A stretch of DNA of 64,000 nt from Salinicola endophyticus (GTDB lineage: Bacteria > Pseudomonadota > Gammaproteobacteria > Pseudomonadales > Halomonadaceae). Below are positions 50,841-60,187 of the stretch, piece by piece (position 1 is the first letter of the stretch; each line of letters begins with the position of its first letter). The notes beneath the pieces were generated by a model. That model saw only the letters and a program-made list of their open reading frames with translations. It was not told the DNA's origin and ran no database searches. The DNA lies in contig NZ_CP159578.1 in assembly GCF_040536835.1 (NCBI RefSeq), positions 3,410,001 through 3,474,000 on the forward strand, given 5' to 3'. Made by a program: the position numbers and the translations under genes.

Positions 50841-52547
50841 ATGATCGACCCCCTTTCTATCAACGCTCCGGCCACCAGCGGTCGACGCTGCGACCCGACC
50901 CGCCGCCGCCTCATCGGCGCCCTGCTGGGCGCGGGGCTCGGCGCCGGCATGGGTGGCGTGCTGAGCGGCTGCGCCACGCCGATGACAGGCGCCGCACGCG
51001 CCTCGGCACCCGGACGCCAGGTCGAGCTGCTCTATGTCGCCGATACCCTGGAGTGTCTCGGCCCCACGCGGATCGTCGCCCCCGCCACCTATCTCGGCCC
51101 GGCGGAGCTGCTCGGTGCCGCGCCCTGGGCCACCGCGGACGGCGTGACCACGCTGGCCGGCAGCGCTGGCGCCGAATGGGCCGACCTCTATACCCCACGA
51201 CGCGCCGCGCGGCGCCATACCGCCGGCTATGGCGGCCTGGCCGCCCAGCTCGCGCAGCTGCGCCGTGAACTCGGCGCCGAGCGCACCCTGACGCTGGAGA
51301 ACGGCCAGTGCTGGAGCGGCAGCGGCCTGGGGCATCTCGCCAACGGCAGCGTCGGCGTCGCCGCCAGCCGTCTGCTCGCCAGTGATGCCCGGGTCAGCAG
51401 CGACGAGCGCGTGCTCTGGCCGCAGCGGGCCGCAGCGCTCTACCGCGACTACGCACGCCCGGTGCTGGGCAATCTGGCCGCGCCGCCCGCCGGCGTCAGC
51501 ACGGCGACCCGCTTCGAGCGCGACGGCGTGCGGGTGGCGGTGGTCGGCGCCAGCGATCCCAACGCTCTGGATGAAACTCGCCCCCTCGACCAGTGGTACC
51601 AGGCCCTGGCCGAGAGCGTGGCCAAGGCCGCCGAGGACGCCGAGCTGGTGGTGCTATTGGCCGATACCGGCAGCGCCACTGCGCGCTGGCTGGCCGGACG
51701 CCTGCCGCGGGTCGACCTGGTGCTGGGCGCCCGCGGCCAGGATTTCTGGCCCACGCTGATCGCGGTGGACAACCCCCACGGCGCCCCGGTGCCGCTGTGT
51801 CTGCCCGGCAGCCACGCCAGCGGCTTCTTCCATCTCAGCTGCCGCAGCACCCGGAGCGGCTGGCAGATCCACGCCGAGTTCCAGCGCAACGACGTCACGC
51901 CGGACGCCGCGGCTGGCGAGCTGCAGGCGCGCTTCGACGCCCTGCGCGCGCCCTACGCCGGCTGGCTCGACCGCCCGCTGGGCCGTGCCCCCGGCTGGCT
52001 GTGGCGGCGCGACAGTGTCGGCGGCAGCTGGGATGGCCTGATCGCCGCCGCCCTCAGCGCCAATAGCGACGTCACCCGCGCGCTGCTCCCGGGGCTGCGC
52101 CACGACACCCTGCTGGCCCCCGGCGAAACGATCACCCGCGACCATCTGTGGCGCCTGAGCGGCGGCCATCCGGCGCGGGTCGTCGACCTCACGCCGGACC
52201 CCGACGCGCTGAAGCGCCTGCTCGAACGGGCACTGGACAGCAGTCTTGGCCTGCCGCTGATTCTCAATGACAGCCGCGACCTGCCGCGCCTCTCGGCGAC
52301 CCGCTGGACGCTCGACTACGGCGCCGCCGCGGGGGCACGTGCCCATCTCGAAACGCTGCCGGCAGGGCTCACCTGGCGCAGCTTCAGCGCCCGCCCCCAG
52401 GCCGGCGGCGAGCCGCTGTGGCAACGCCTGGAGCGCTATCTCGGCGACCACGGCGGCACCCCGCCGGCTCCCACGCCGCCGAGCGTCGAGGCGCGCTACG
52501 TCGAGGGCCATCCCGGCTGGCATCCACAGGCGCGCCTGAGCGTATGA
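50841..52547 (+). CDS. Degenerate SoxB/5'-nucleotidase-like Tat lipoprotein heading the T2SS operon
   Basis: A 568-residue protein. The Tat signal TRRRLIGALL (20-29) leads to lipobox LSGC with Cys44. The body resembles SoxB/5'-nucleotidase metallophosphoesterases in order of segments: LLYVADTLECLGP (64-75), NGQCWSGSGLG (154-164), LVVLLADTGS (269-278) and DLVLGARGQD (292-301). At the positions where the family has D-x-H, GGD, S-H-x-G and G-H-x-H/Q it has D-T-L, NGQ, A-D-T-G and G-A-R-G-Q, so most metal ligands are gone. A phosphatase function is therefore doubtful. Its stop overlaps gspC (ATGA). It may correspond to the UxpA lipoprotein I recall beside the Xcp genes of P. putida; that is from memory. 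Confidence 0.7.
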   Translation: MIDPLSINAPATSGRRCDPTRRRLIGALLGAGLGAGMGGVLSGCATPMTGAARASAPGRQVELLYVADTLECLGPTRIVAPATYLGPAELLGAAPWATADGVTTLAGSAGAEWADLYTPRRAARRHTAGYGGLAAQLAQLRRELGAERTLTLENGQCWSGSGLGHLANGSVGVAASRLLASDARVSSDERVLWPQRAAALYRDYARPVLGNLAAPPAGVSTATRFERDGVRVAVVGASDPNALDETRPLDQWYQALAESVAKAAEDAELVVLLADTGSATARWLAGRLPRVDLVLGARGQDFWPTLIAVDNPHGAPVPLCLPGSHASGFFHLSCRSTRSGWQIHAEFQRNDVTPDAAAGELQARFDALRAPYAGWLDRPLGRAPGWLWRRDSVGGSWDGLIAAALSANSDVTRALLPGLRHDTLLAPGETITRDHLWRLSGGHPARVVDLTPDPDALKRLLERALDSSLGLPLILNDSRDLPRLSATRWTLDYGAAAGARAHLETLPAGLTWRSFSARPQAGGEPLWQRLERYLGDHGGTPPAPTPPSVEARYVEGHPGWHPQARLSV

Positions 52548-53050
52548 CGCCCCCGGCCTGGCTGAACGCCCCGGCACGGTGGCTGGCGCTGTGTCTGCTG
52601 GCGTGGCTGGCGGCCCAGGCGCTGAGCGGCACGGCGCGTCTGCTGGCCCCCGCGGCCCCCGGCGCGGCACCGACACCTTTCATCCTCGACCCCGCCGCGC
52701 TGCCACCGCTGCCCGCCGCCTGGCAGCCGCAGGCCACCATGGCGGACCGGCGCATCCCGCTCACCGACCTGCCCTACCGGGTGATCGGCCGGGCGCTGAG
52801 CCGGGGCGCGAACTCGCTGGTGGTGCTGGCAACCCCCGACGGCCAGCGCGCGCTGATGCCGGGGGATCGCATCGCCCCGGGCATCACCCTGGCACGTATC
52901 GATGGCGAGGGCGTGGTGCTCTCGCGCGGCGGACGTCTGGAGCGCCTGGCCTGGCCGGAGCCTGACGCCGCGCCCCGCGGGGCCATCGTCCGCGTCGAGC
53001 CGAGCATACCTGCCGCCGCTTCATCCACGCTTTCGGAGTCATCCCCATGA
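52544..53050 (+). CDS. gspC: Type II secretion inner-membrane protein GspC
   Basis: A 168-residue bitopic protein. One membrane helix covers about 12-30 (WLALCLLAWLAAQALSG). A Pro-rich linker follows, then the homology-region (HR) domain with IPLTDLPYRVIGRALSRG and ALMPGDRIAPGITLARI. The HR domain contacts the N0 domain of the secretin. No PDZ or coiled coil is visible after HR, so it is a short GspC. Start and stop overlap the neighbours by 4 bp each. Confidence 0.9.
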   Translation: MTPPAWLNAPARWLALCLLAWLAAQALSGTARLLAPAAPGAAPTPFILDPAALPPLPAAWQPQATMADRRIPLTDLPYRVIGRALSRGANSLVVLATPDGQRALMPGDRIAPGITLARIDGEGVVLSRGGRLERLAWPEPDAAPRGAIVRVEPSIPAAASSTLSESSP

Positions 53051-55266
53051 GGCCCCTGCCGTATCGACTGGTGGTCACACTGCTACTGGCCCTGCTGCTC
53101 CCGACCCCGGCCCTGGCCCAGTCACAGACCCAGCCCCCCGCGGATGACACCAGCGCCACGGCGGCGGACGCCACCCCGCGCTACGACGTCGACTTCCAGC
53201 AGACCAGCCTGCGCGAATTCATCGACAGCGTGGGGCGAATCACCGGCCACGCCTTCATCGTCGACCCGCGGGTCCAGGGCAACATCTCGTTGACCAGCCA
53301 GCGTCGGCTGAGCGCCGACGAGCTCTATCGCCTGTTCCAGAACGAACTGCAGATCAACGGCTACGCCACGGTACCGCTCGCCGACGGCCAGGTGCGCATC
53401 GTGCCGGCCCAGGCCTCGCGCACCCAGCCGCTGCCGCTCGGCGACGCCGCCCAGGGGGCCAACGTCGCCACCAGCGTGATCGCCACACGCAACCTCGACG
53501 CCGCTACCCTGGCCGGCGTGCTGCAGCCGCTGGTCGACAGCCAGGTGGGGACGGTCACGCCGTGGCCGGAGAGTCATCTGGTGGTGGTCACCGACTGGCG
53601 CGACAACCTCCGGCGGCTGACCCAGCTGGCCGAACGCCTGGACCGCCAGCGCGATCTCCAGGCCGCGGTACTCCCGCTCGAGCACGCCACCGCCGACGAG
53701 CTCGCCGGTACCCTGGATACACTGATGCAGCGCGAGGGTGGCGGTCAGGTGAAGGTGGTGGCCAACCCCCGCGCCAACGCCCTGGTGGCCTACGGCGACC
53801 CCGCCGGGCTGGCGCGGGTGCGCCAGCTCGCCGCCTCGCTGGACAAGCCCCAGGCCGAGGCGCAGCAGCGCAACACCCGGGTGATCTATCTCGACAACGT
53901 CAGCGCCGAATCGGTGGTCTCGGTGCTCGGCGGGCTGACCGGCGAACGCCCGCAGAACGCGGGCAGCGCCAATCCCCAGGGTCAGGTGCAGCAGCTACTG
54001 CAGCGCGCCAGCGGCGGCGATAGCGCGCTGCAGGGCGGCAGCCTCGCCAGCGCAAGCAGCGGCATGGGTAGCCGCGTCGGGCTGCCTGCGCTACCGGACG
54101 CCACCAGCCGCAATGCCGCGCTCGCCGGCACCCTCGGCAGCGGCGACGACGCGGTCGGCTTCGCCGTCCACCCCTCGACCAACGCCCTGGTGCTGATCGG
54201 CCCTCCGGCACGGCTCGACGCCTACGCCAGCATCATCAAGAAGCTCGACATCCGCCGCGCCCAGGTAGCGGTAGAGGCGATCATCGCCGAGATCACCGAG
54301 TCGCGCGCCAAGCGCCTGGGCGTGCAGTGGCTGTTCGGCGATCTCTCCGGCAGCGGCACGGTGCCGGTGGGCGGCTTCAACTACGCCGCCGACGGCCAGC
54401 CGGGGATCAATGCCATCGCCGGCGCCGCCGCGCGCAACGACACCAGCCAGCTGGCGCGGCTGCTCGGCAGCATCACCGGGGCCAGCGCCGGGGTGGGCCG
54501 GATCAGCGACAGCGGGGTGAGCTTCGCCGCCCTGCTCGGCGCGCTGCAGAGCGACAGCGAGACCAATCTGCTGTCGACGCCCTCGCTGACCACCCTCGAC
54601 AACGCCCAGGCCTACATCCTGGTGGGCCAGGAGGTGCCTTTCGTCACCGGTTCCACCACCTTCAACGAGAACCCCTACCAGATCATCCAGCGCGAGGACA
54701 TCGGGGTCAGCCTGCGCATCCGCCCCTCGATCAGCTCCGACAACACCATTCGCATGGACATCGTTCAGGAGGTGTCGTCGATCGACCCCAACGTCCAGGC
54801 CTCCGACGTGGTAACCAACAAGCGCGAGATCGAAACCTCGGTGATCACCCGCGACGGCGGCATCGTGGTGCTCGGCGGGCTGATCAGCAACGCCGGCAAC
54901 TCGACCTCGGCGCAGGTGCCGCTGCTGGGCGACATTCCGCTGCTCGGCAAGCTGTTCCAGTACAACCGCGACGAGCAGGAGAAGCGCAACCTGATGGTGT
55001 TCATCCGCGCCCGGGTGCTGCGCGACGCCGCTCAGATGGACAGCGCCACCGCCGACAAGTACCGCTACATGCGCGCCCAGCAGCTGCTCGCCGGCTTCGA
55101 CGACGACCAGGCGCTGGCGCCCTGGGAGACGGCCACCACCGTAGCCGGCGGCACGGCGGCTTCTGGATCAGGGATGGCGAGTGCGGCGCCGAGCGCGCCG
55201 GGGCAGCCGCGCTGGAGCACGCTCTTCCCCGACCAGCGCAGCCGCCTGGGGAGCCTGGCGCCATGA
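53047..55266 (+). CDS. gspD: Type II secretion secretin GspD
   Basis: A 739-residue outer-membrane secretin. A signal peptide ends about residue 25 (PTPALAQ). N0 has VDFQQTSLREFIDSVGRITG, followed by N1-N3 with IATRNLDAATLAGVLQPL, VLPLEHATADELAGTL and RVIYLDNVSAESVVSVLGG. The secretin core contains LLSTPSLTTLDNAQAYILVG, VPFVTGST and VVLGGLISN, ending PLLGDIPLLGKLFQYN. A Gly/Ser-rich loop near 320-360 is low complexity. No pilotin gene is seen in the cluster. Confidence 0.97.
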   Translation: MRPLPYRLVVTLLLALLLPTPALAQSQTQPPADDTSATAADATPRYDVDFQQTSLREFIDSVGRITGHAFIVDPRVQGNISLTSQRRLSADELYRLFQNELQINGYATVPLADGQVRIVPAQASRTQPLPLGDAAQGANVATSVIATRNLDAATLAGVLQPLVDSQVGTVTPWPESHLVVVTDWRDNLRRLTQLAERLDRQRDLQAAVLPLEHATADELAGTLDTLMQREGGGQVKVVANPRANALVAYGDPAGLARVRQLAASLDKPQAEAQQRNTRVIYLDNVSAESVVSVLGGLTGERPQNAGSANPQGQVQQLLQRASGGDSALQGGSLASASSGMGSRVGLPALPDATSRNAALAGTLGSGDDAVGFAVHPSTNALVLIGPPARLDAYASIIKKLDIRRAQVAVEAIIAEITESRAKRLGVQWLFGDLSGSGTVPVGGFNYAADGQPGINAIAGAAARNDTSQLARLLGSITGASAGVGRISDSGVSFAALLGALQSDSETNLLSTPSLTTLDNAQAYILVGQEVPFVTGSTTFNENPYQIIQREDIGVSLRIRPSISSDNTIRMDIVQEVSSIDPNVQASDVVTNKREIETSVITRDGGIVVLGGLISNAGNSTSAQVPLLGDIPLLGKLFQYNRDEQEKRNLMVFIRARVLRDAAQMDSATADKYRYMRAQQLLAGFDDDQALAPWETATTVAGGTAASGSGMASAAPSAPGQPRWSTLFPDQRSRLGSLAP

Positions 55267-56771
55267 CCGCGACCGCGGCCTTCAGCGCCGGCGACGATCT
55301 CGCGCCGCTGCCCTACCGGCTGGCCAAGCGCGCCGGGGTGGCGTTGGCGCCGGGCAAGCATGGCTACCGCCTGCTGTGTCGCGACACACCGTCGCCGCTG
55401 CAGCTCGAGGTACTCCAGGACATCCAGCGCCGCCTGGGCCGCGCCGAGGGCTGCGAGTGGCTCGACGGCGATACCTTCGAGGCGCGTCTGGCCGCGCTGC
55501 ACGACGGCGAGCGTGCCGACAACGCGGCGCTGCTGGAGGGGCTGGCCGAGCACGTCGACCTCGACAGCCTGATGCAGGAGCTGCCACGGGCCGAGGATCT
55601 GCTCGAAAGCGAGAACGAAGCGCCGGTGATCCGACTGATCAACGGCGTCTTCTCCGAGGCCCTGCGCCTGGCCGCGTCGGACATCCACGTCGAACCCTTC
55701 GAGCGCGAGCTGGTGATCCGCCTGCGGGTGGATGGCGCCATGCGCGAGGCGCTGCGGCCGCCACGGGTGCTGGCGCCGGTGCTGATCTCGCGGATCAAGG
55801 TGATGGCGCGGCTCGACATCGCCGAGAAGCGCCAGCCCCAGGATGGCCGCATCACGGTGCGCGCCGCCGGGCGTGACGTCGATATCCGTGTCTCCACCCT
55901 GCCCGGCATCCACGGCGAGCGGGTGGTGATGCGTCTGCTCGACAAGCATGCCGCGCTGCTCGACCTCGACCGCCTGGGCATGCCGCCGGCGGTGCTCGAA
56001 CGCTATCGCCGGGTGCTCCAGCAGCCCAACGGTATCCTGCTCAACACCGGGCCCACCGGTTCGGGCAAGACCACCACGCTCTACGCCAGCCTCAATGCGC
56101 TCAACGACCGCAGCCGCAATATCCTAACCGTCGAGGACCCGGTGGAGTACGCCATCCCGGGTATCGGCCAGACCCCGGTCAACCCCCACGCCGGGCTCAC
56201 CTTCGCCCGTGGCCTGCGCGCCATCCTGCGCCAGGACCCGGACGTGATCATGATCGGCGAGATCCGCGACCTGGAGACCGCCGCCACCGCGGTGCAGTCG
56301 AGCCTGACCGGCCACCTGGTGCTCTCGACGTTACACACCAACAGCGCGCTGGGGGCGATCGCGCGGCTGCGCGACATGGGCATCGAGCCGTTCCTGCTGG
56401 CGACCAGCCTCAAGGGGGTGATGGCCCAGCGCCTGGTACGCCGGCTATGTCCGGCGTGCAGTGAGTGGCGCCCGCGCCGTGCCGACGACGCCCAGTGGCT
56501 GCCCGGCATCGACACCCTGGCGCGGCTGGCCGAGCCCCAGGGCTGCGAAAGCTGCGACCACAGCGGCTATCGCGGGCGCCTGGGCCTTTACGAGTTCATC
56601 CCTATCGATGCCCACCTGGCCAGCCTGATCCACGAACGCGCCCCCGAGGCGGCGCTGGCCGAGTACGCCTTCTGCCAGGCCGGCGCCCAGAGTCTGGCGC
56701 AGGCGGCACTGGCGCGACTGGCGGCGGGCGAGACCGCCCTCGACGAGGTACTGCGTGCGATCCACCGCTGA
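55263..56771 (+). CDS. gspE: Type II secretion ATPase GspE
   Basis: A 502-residue hexameric ATPase at the cytoplasmic face. The N-terminal domain (about 1-100) binds GspL. Walker A is GPTGSGKT at 263-270, the Asp box DPVEYAIPGIGQTPVN follows, Walker B is DVIMIGEIRD and the His box LVLSTLHTNSALGAI. The zinc-binding loop has CPACSEW and CESCDHSGY. It ends the first block of the operon; the 233-bp gap before gspF holds a repeat element. Confidence 0.97.
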   Translation: MTATAAFSAGDDLAPLPYRLAKRAGVALAPGKHGYRLLCRDTPSPLQLEVLQDIQRRLGRAEGCEWLDGDTFEARLAALHDGERADNAALLEGLAEHVDLDSLMQELPRAEDLLESENEAPVIRLINGVFSEALRLAASDIHVEPFERELVIRLRVDGAMREALRPPRVLAPVLISRIKVMARLDIAEKRQPQDGRITVRAAGRDVDIRVSTLPGIHGERVVMRLLDKHAALLDLDRLGMPPAVLERYRRVLQQPNGILLNTGPTGSGKTTTLYASLNALNDRSRNILTVEDPVEYAIPGIGQTPVNPHAGLTFARGLRAILRQDPDVIMIGEIRDLETAATAVQSSLTGHLVLSTLHTNSALGAIARLRDMGIEPFLLATSLKGVMAQRLVRRLCPACSEWRPRRADDAQWLPGIDTLARLAEPQGCESCDHSGYRGRLGLYEFIPIDAHLASLIHERAPEAALAEYAFCQAGAQSLAQAALARLAAGETALDEVLRAIHR

Positions 56772-56851
56772 GCTTGCCCCCGCACTGACCTCAAACTGCC
56801 ATCGAGCGTCAGTCAGACTACGGCGCCACACGTCCATCCCCTCTTTCTTGA

Positions 56852-56993
56852 GGCCGTGTCTGAAAAGTCCGACGAGCGAAGCCCAGACAAGGCAAAAATC
56901 GGCGAGAGGGCGGAGTTTACGGGGGTGTAAATGAGCATCTCGAGACGATTTTTAACGCCGTATGGGCGAGCGCAGTCCTTTTCAGACATGGCC
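56852..56993 (+). repeat. 142-bp inverted-repeat element, type A2, between gspE and gspF
   Basis: The ends GGCCGTGTCTGAAAAG and, inverted, GGCCATGTCTGAAAAG match at 15 of 16 bases. Inside are GAGCGAAGCCC, a central TTTAC-N6-GTAAA palindrome and GAGCGCAG. The interior is clearly homologous to the element at 42369. The right end is 11 bp before gspF, whose GGGGAGGG ribosome site starts immediately after it. No TA or other target duplication is seen. Confidence 0.85.
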
Positions 56994-57004
56994 GGGGAGG
57001 GCCC

Positions 57005-58213
57005 ATGCCTACCTATCGCTATGTGGCCCTGAGCCCCGACGGCCGCCGTCAGCGCGACGTGCTGCAGGCCGAGAGCGAGCGTCAGGCGCGTCAGCTGCTG
57101 CACGAACGGGGTCTGTTCCCGCGCCGCCTGGCGCTGGTACGTGGCGCCGATTCCCCGGGTCGCAGCGCGGGCCGCGGGCGCCTCGATACCACCAGCCTGG
57201 CGCTGCTCACGCGCCAGCTGGCGACCCTGATCGACGCCGGCATCCCGCTCAGCGACGCCCTCGACGCCCTTACCCGCCAGGCAGAGCGCCAGCGCGAACG
57301 CGCGCTGCTGCTGGCGGTGGGCAACCGGGTGCGCGAGGGCCACTCGCTGGCCGACAGCCTGAAGCCCCACGCGAGCTTCGATCTGCTCTACCGCTCGCTG
57401 GTCGCCGCCGGCGAGCGCGCCGGGCGCCTGGCGCTGGTACTCGAACGCTTGGCCGATCACCTCGAGCGGGTCCAGGCGCAGCGCCAGAAGGCGCGCACCG
57501 CGCTGGTCTATCCGCTGGTGCTGGCGGGGGTCTCGCTGGCGGTAGTGAGCGGGCTGATGACCTGGGTGGTGCCACGCCTGGCACAGCAGTTCGAGCGCTC
57601 CGACATGGCGCTGCCGTGGCTGACCCGGCTGATGATCGGCCTCTCCCACCTGATGCTGAGCCTGGGTCCGTGGCTGCTCGCGCTGTTGCTGCTGGGCGTG
57701 CCGCTGGCGGCGCGGGTACTGCGCCGCCCGGCGCCGCGGGCGCGGCTCGATGCCCTGCTGCTCGGCCTGCCGCGCCTGGGCGAGCTGATCCGGCTGCTCG
57801 ATACCGGACGCCTGACCCGCACCCTGGCGATCCTCACGCGCAGCGGCATCGCCCTGCTGGAAGCACTGCGGGTGAGCCGCGACACCCTGGGCAACCACGG
57901 CATGCGCGAGGCGGTGGCGCTGATCGAGCAGCGCGTCGAGAGCGGGATCAGCCTGCACCGGGCGATGCAGGAGTCGGGGCGCTTCTCGCCCTCGCTGCTG
58001 CACATGGTCGCCAGCGGCGAGGCCAGCGGCACCCTGGACCGCATGCTCGAACGCATCGCCGACGCCCAGGAGAGCACCTTCAACCGCCGCGTCGACATGG
58101 CCCTGGCGCTGTTCGAACCGCTGATGATCCTGGTCATGGGCGCGGTGGTGCTGACCGTGGTGCTCGCCATCCTGCTGCCGATCATGCAGCTCAACAGCAG
58201 CGTGGCGCTGTAG
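57005..58213 (+). CDS. gspF: Type II secretion inner-membrane platform protein GspF
   Basis: A 402-residue platform protein with two related halves. It starts PTYRYVALSPDGRRQRDVLQ and has TTSLALLTRQLATLIDAGIP and ARTALVYPLVLAGVSLAVVS (first membrane segments). The second half has LDTGRLTRTLAILTRSGIAL and MIASGEASG-like HMVASGEASGTLDRM, ending in a hydrophobic helix. It starts right after the A2 repeat with a strong ribosome site. Confidence 0.96.
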   Translation: MPTYRYVALSPDGRRQRDVLQAESERQARQLLHERGLFPRRLALVRGADSPGRSAGRGRLDTTSLALLTRQLATLIDAGIPLSDALDALTRQAERQRERALLLAVGNRVREGHSLADSLKPHASFDLLYRSLVAAGERAGRLALVLERLADHLERVQAQRQKARTALVYPLVLAGVSLAVVSGLMTWVVPRLAQQFERSDMALPWLTRLMIGLSHLMLSLGPWLLALLLLGVPLAARVLRRPAPRARLDALLLGLPRLGELIRLLDTGRLTRTLAILTRSGIALLEALRVSRDTLGNHGMREAVALIEQRVESGISLHRAMQESGRFSPSLLHMVASGEASGTLDRMLERIADAQESTFNRRVDMALALFEPLMILVMGAVVLTVVLAILLPIMQLNSSVAL

Positions 58214-58279
58214 CGCCATGGCAGACACGCAAGCCATGACGCAAACGACTGATATGACAACGACGAGAGAGGAAACGGC

Positions 58280-58720
58280 ATGACACGCGCTCCCCGCCCC
58301 GGCCACCAGTCCGGTTTCACCCTGCTCGAGATCATGGTGGTGATCTTCATCATCGGTCTATTGGTGGCGATCGTCGCCCCCAACGTGCTGAGCAACCAGG
58401 ACGACGCCATGCAGCAGAAGGCGCGCGCCGATCTCTCGACCCTCGAGCAGGCGCTCGACATGTACCGTCTCGACAACTACCGCTACCCCACCACCCAGCA
58501 GGGCCTGGCGGCACTGGTCAGTCCCCCCAGCAGCGACCCGCAGCCGGACAACTACCGCGAAGGCGGCTATATCCGGCGCCTGCCCGAGGACCCCTGGGGC
58601 CACTCCTACCACTACGCCAGCCCCGGCCAGCACGGCCGGGTCGATCTCTACAGCCTGGGCGCCGACGACCAGCCCGGCGGCGAGGGCATCGATGCCGACA
58701 TCGGCAACTGGATGCTGTGA
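58280..58720 (+). CDS. gspG: Type II secretion major pseudopilin GspG
   Basis: A 146-residue pseudopilin. Prepilin cleavage is expected between Gly12 and Phe13 (SGFTLLEIMVVIFIIGLLVA), with Glu5 of the mature protein at residue 17. The calcium-loop region DPWGHSYHYASPGQHGRVDL is typical of GspG. GAGAGGAAAC precedes the ATG. The prepilin peptidase must be encoded elsewhere. Confidence 0.97.
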   Translation: MTRAPRPGHQSGFTLLEIMVVIFIIGLLVAIVAPNVLSNQDDAMQQKARADLSTLEQALDMYRLDNYRYPTTQQGLAALVSPPSSDPQPDNYREGGYIRRLPEDPWGHSYHYASPGQHGRVDLYSLGADDQPGGEGIDADIGNWML

Positions 58721-59193
58721 GCGCGCGCGCTACCCGGGGCTTCTCGCTGATCGAACTGCTGGTGGTGATCGTGATCATCGCCCTCGGCGCGAGCCTCGCC
58801 GTGGCCTGGCTGGTGGGTACGCGCCCCGGCGAGCGGCTCGACCGCGAGGCGCGCGACCTGGCCGGCGCCTTCCGCCTGGCCGCGGACGTCGCCCGCGCGC
58901 GCCAGCGGGTGATCGGCTGGCAGCCGCAGGGCGACGGCTATCGCTTCGTCAGCTGGCAGCCCGGCCACGGCTGGCAGGTCTTCGGCGAGCGCCTGGGGCT
59001 GGCCGCGCAGCGCTGGGACCCGCCGCTGCAGCCCAGCCGTCAGCCGCCGGCCGCCGACACCACTACCCCCTGGCTGGTGTGGCTGCCCGATGGCGAAGTG
59101 GTGGGTGCGCATATCCAGCTGGCCAGCGACGGCGCCCGCCGTACCCTGGCGGTGGACGCACTCGGGGTCAGCGTGACAGGCCGTGGGCGATGA
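58717..59193 (+). CDS. gspH: Type II secretion minor pseudopilin GspH
   Basis: A 158-residue minor pseudopilin. Cleavage is expected after Gly8 (ATRGFSLIELLVVIVIIALG), with the mature Glu5 present. The C-terminal domain is beta-rich (RVIGWQPQGDGYRFVSWQPG). The start codon is GTG overlapping the gspG stop (GTGA). Confidence 0.92.
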   Translation: MSARATRGFSLIELLVVIVIIALGASLAVAWLVGTRPGERLDREARDLAGAFRLAADVARARQRVIGWQPQGDGYRFVSWQPGHGWQVFGERLGLAAQRWDPPLQPSRQPPAADTTTPWLVWLPDGEVVGAHIQLASDGARRTLAVDALGVSVTGRGR

Positions 59194-59582
59194 GTGCCAG
59201 GCCCGGCTACCACGAGGCCCCATGCCAGCGCGGTTTCACCCTGCTCGAGGTGATGGTGGCGCTGTTCATCCTGGCGCTGATCGCGGCGATCGTCGCCCAG
59301 GGGGTGCAGCAGCGCGTGCGTATCGCCGAGAGTGCGGCGCGCCGCGCGCCCATGCTGCTGTGCGCGCGGGAGTTCGAAAGCCGTGCGGCGCTCGACCACT
59401 ACTGGCCGCGCCTGGGTACCCAGCAGGGCGAGCTGAGCCAGGCGGGGCACACCTGCTGGTGGCGGCTGACGGTGAGCGCCACGCCGATCCAGCGGCTGCG
59501 TCAGGGCCGCCTGGCGCTCTACGACACCCCGGCCCGGGCACATCCGGTGCTCACCTTCACGCTCTATCTGGCACCGCCATGA
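59190..59582 (+). CDS. gspI: Type II secretion minor pseudopilin GspI
   Basis: A 130-residue minor pseudopilin. Cleavage is after Gly15 (QRGFTLLEVMVALFILALIA). It belongs to the tip complex with GspJ and GspK. The start overlaps gspH (ATGA) and the end overlaps gspJ. Confidence 0.92.
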   Translation: MSARPGYHEAPCQRGFTLLEVMVALFILALIAAIVAQGVQQRVRIAESAARRAPMLLCAREFESRAALDHYWPRLGTQQGELSQAGHTCWWRLTVSATPIQRLRQGRLALYDTPARAHPVLTFTLYLAPP

Positions 59583-60187
59583 GAGCGCCGGCCGCAACGA
59601 CGCCGCACCAGCGCGGCTTCACTCTGCTCGAGGTGATGATCGCCATCGCCCTGACCGCACTGGTCGGCATCGGCGTGGCGGCGCTGGTCGAGCAGCTGGT
59701 GAGTGCGCGCGAGCGCTTCGCCGAACCGGCGCCGCTGGATGCGGAGATCGATGTCAGCCGCCTGCTCACACGGCGTCTGGAGGCGCTGGTGCAGCGCCCG
59801 ATACACGAAGAGGGTCGTCGGCTGTTCAACCTGCCGCTGACCTATCGTGCCGACCTGGCACGGCTGGAGTGGGTCTCGCTGGGCGCGGTGGCGCTGCCGG
59901 TGGGCGATTTCTACACCCGCCTGCGCCGCCAGCGCCTGCAGTGGGATCGCGACAGCGCCACCCTGACGCTCGATTCCAGCGGGCTGCTCGATGCCGCCGG
60001 TGAGCCCGAGTGGCAGCGGGTGGCGGCACTCGATGACGTCACTGCGCTGACGCTGGAATTCTTCGCCGCCGGGCGCTGGCTCGCCGCGCCGCCGCCGAGC
60101 GGCATCGCCCAGGGCGTACGCGTGCAGTGGCAGCGCCATGGGCGCCCGGTGACGCTGACCGTGGTCCTGCCGGAGCTGCTGCCATGA
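59579..60187 (+). CDS. gspJ: Type II secretion minor pseudopilin GspJ
   Basis: A 202-residue minor pseudopilin. Cleavage is after Gly13 (QRGFTLLEVMIAIALTALVG). The mature domain contains RRLFNLPLTYRADLARLEWV and VTALTLEFFAAGRW, as in GspJ. It overlaps both neighbours by 4 bp. Confidence 0.92.
   Translation: MRAPAATTPHQRGFTLLEVMIAIALTALVGIGVAALVEQLVSARERFAEPAPLDAEIDVSRLLTRRLEALVQRPIHEEGRRLFNLPLTYRADLARLEWVSLGAVALPVGDFYTRLRRQRLQWDRDSATLTLDSSGLLDAAGEPEWQRVAALDDVTALTLEFFAAGRWLAAPPPSGIAQGVRVQWQRHGRPVTLTVVLPELLP

Noticed and set aside
56848..56997. Target-site duplication around element A2
   Set aside because: Flanks TTGA and GGGG do not match; only element A1 shows TA on both sides, which two bases cannot prove.
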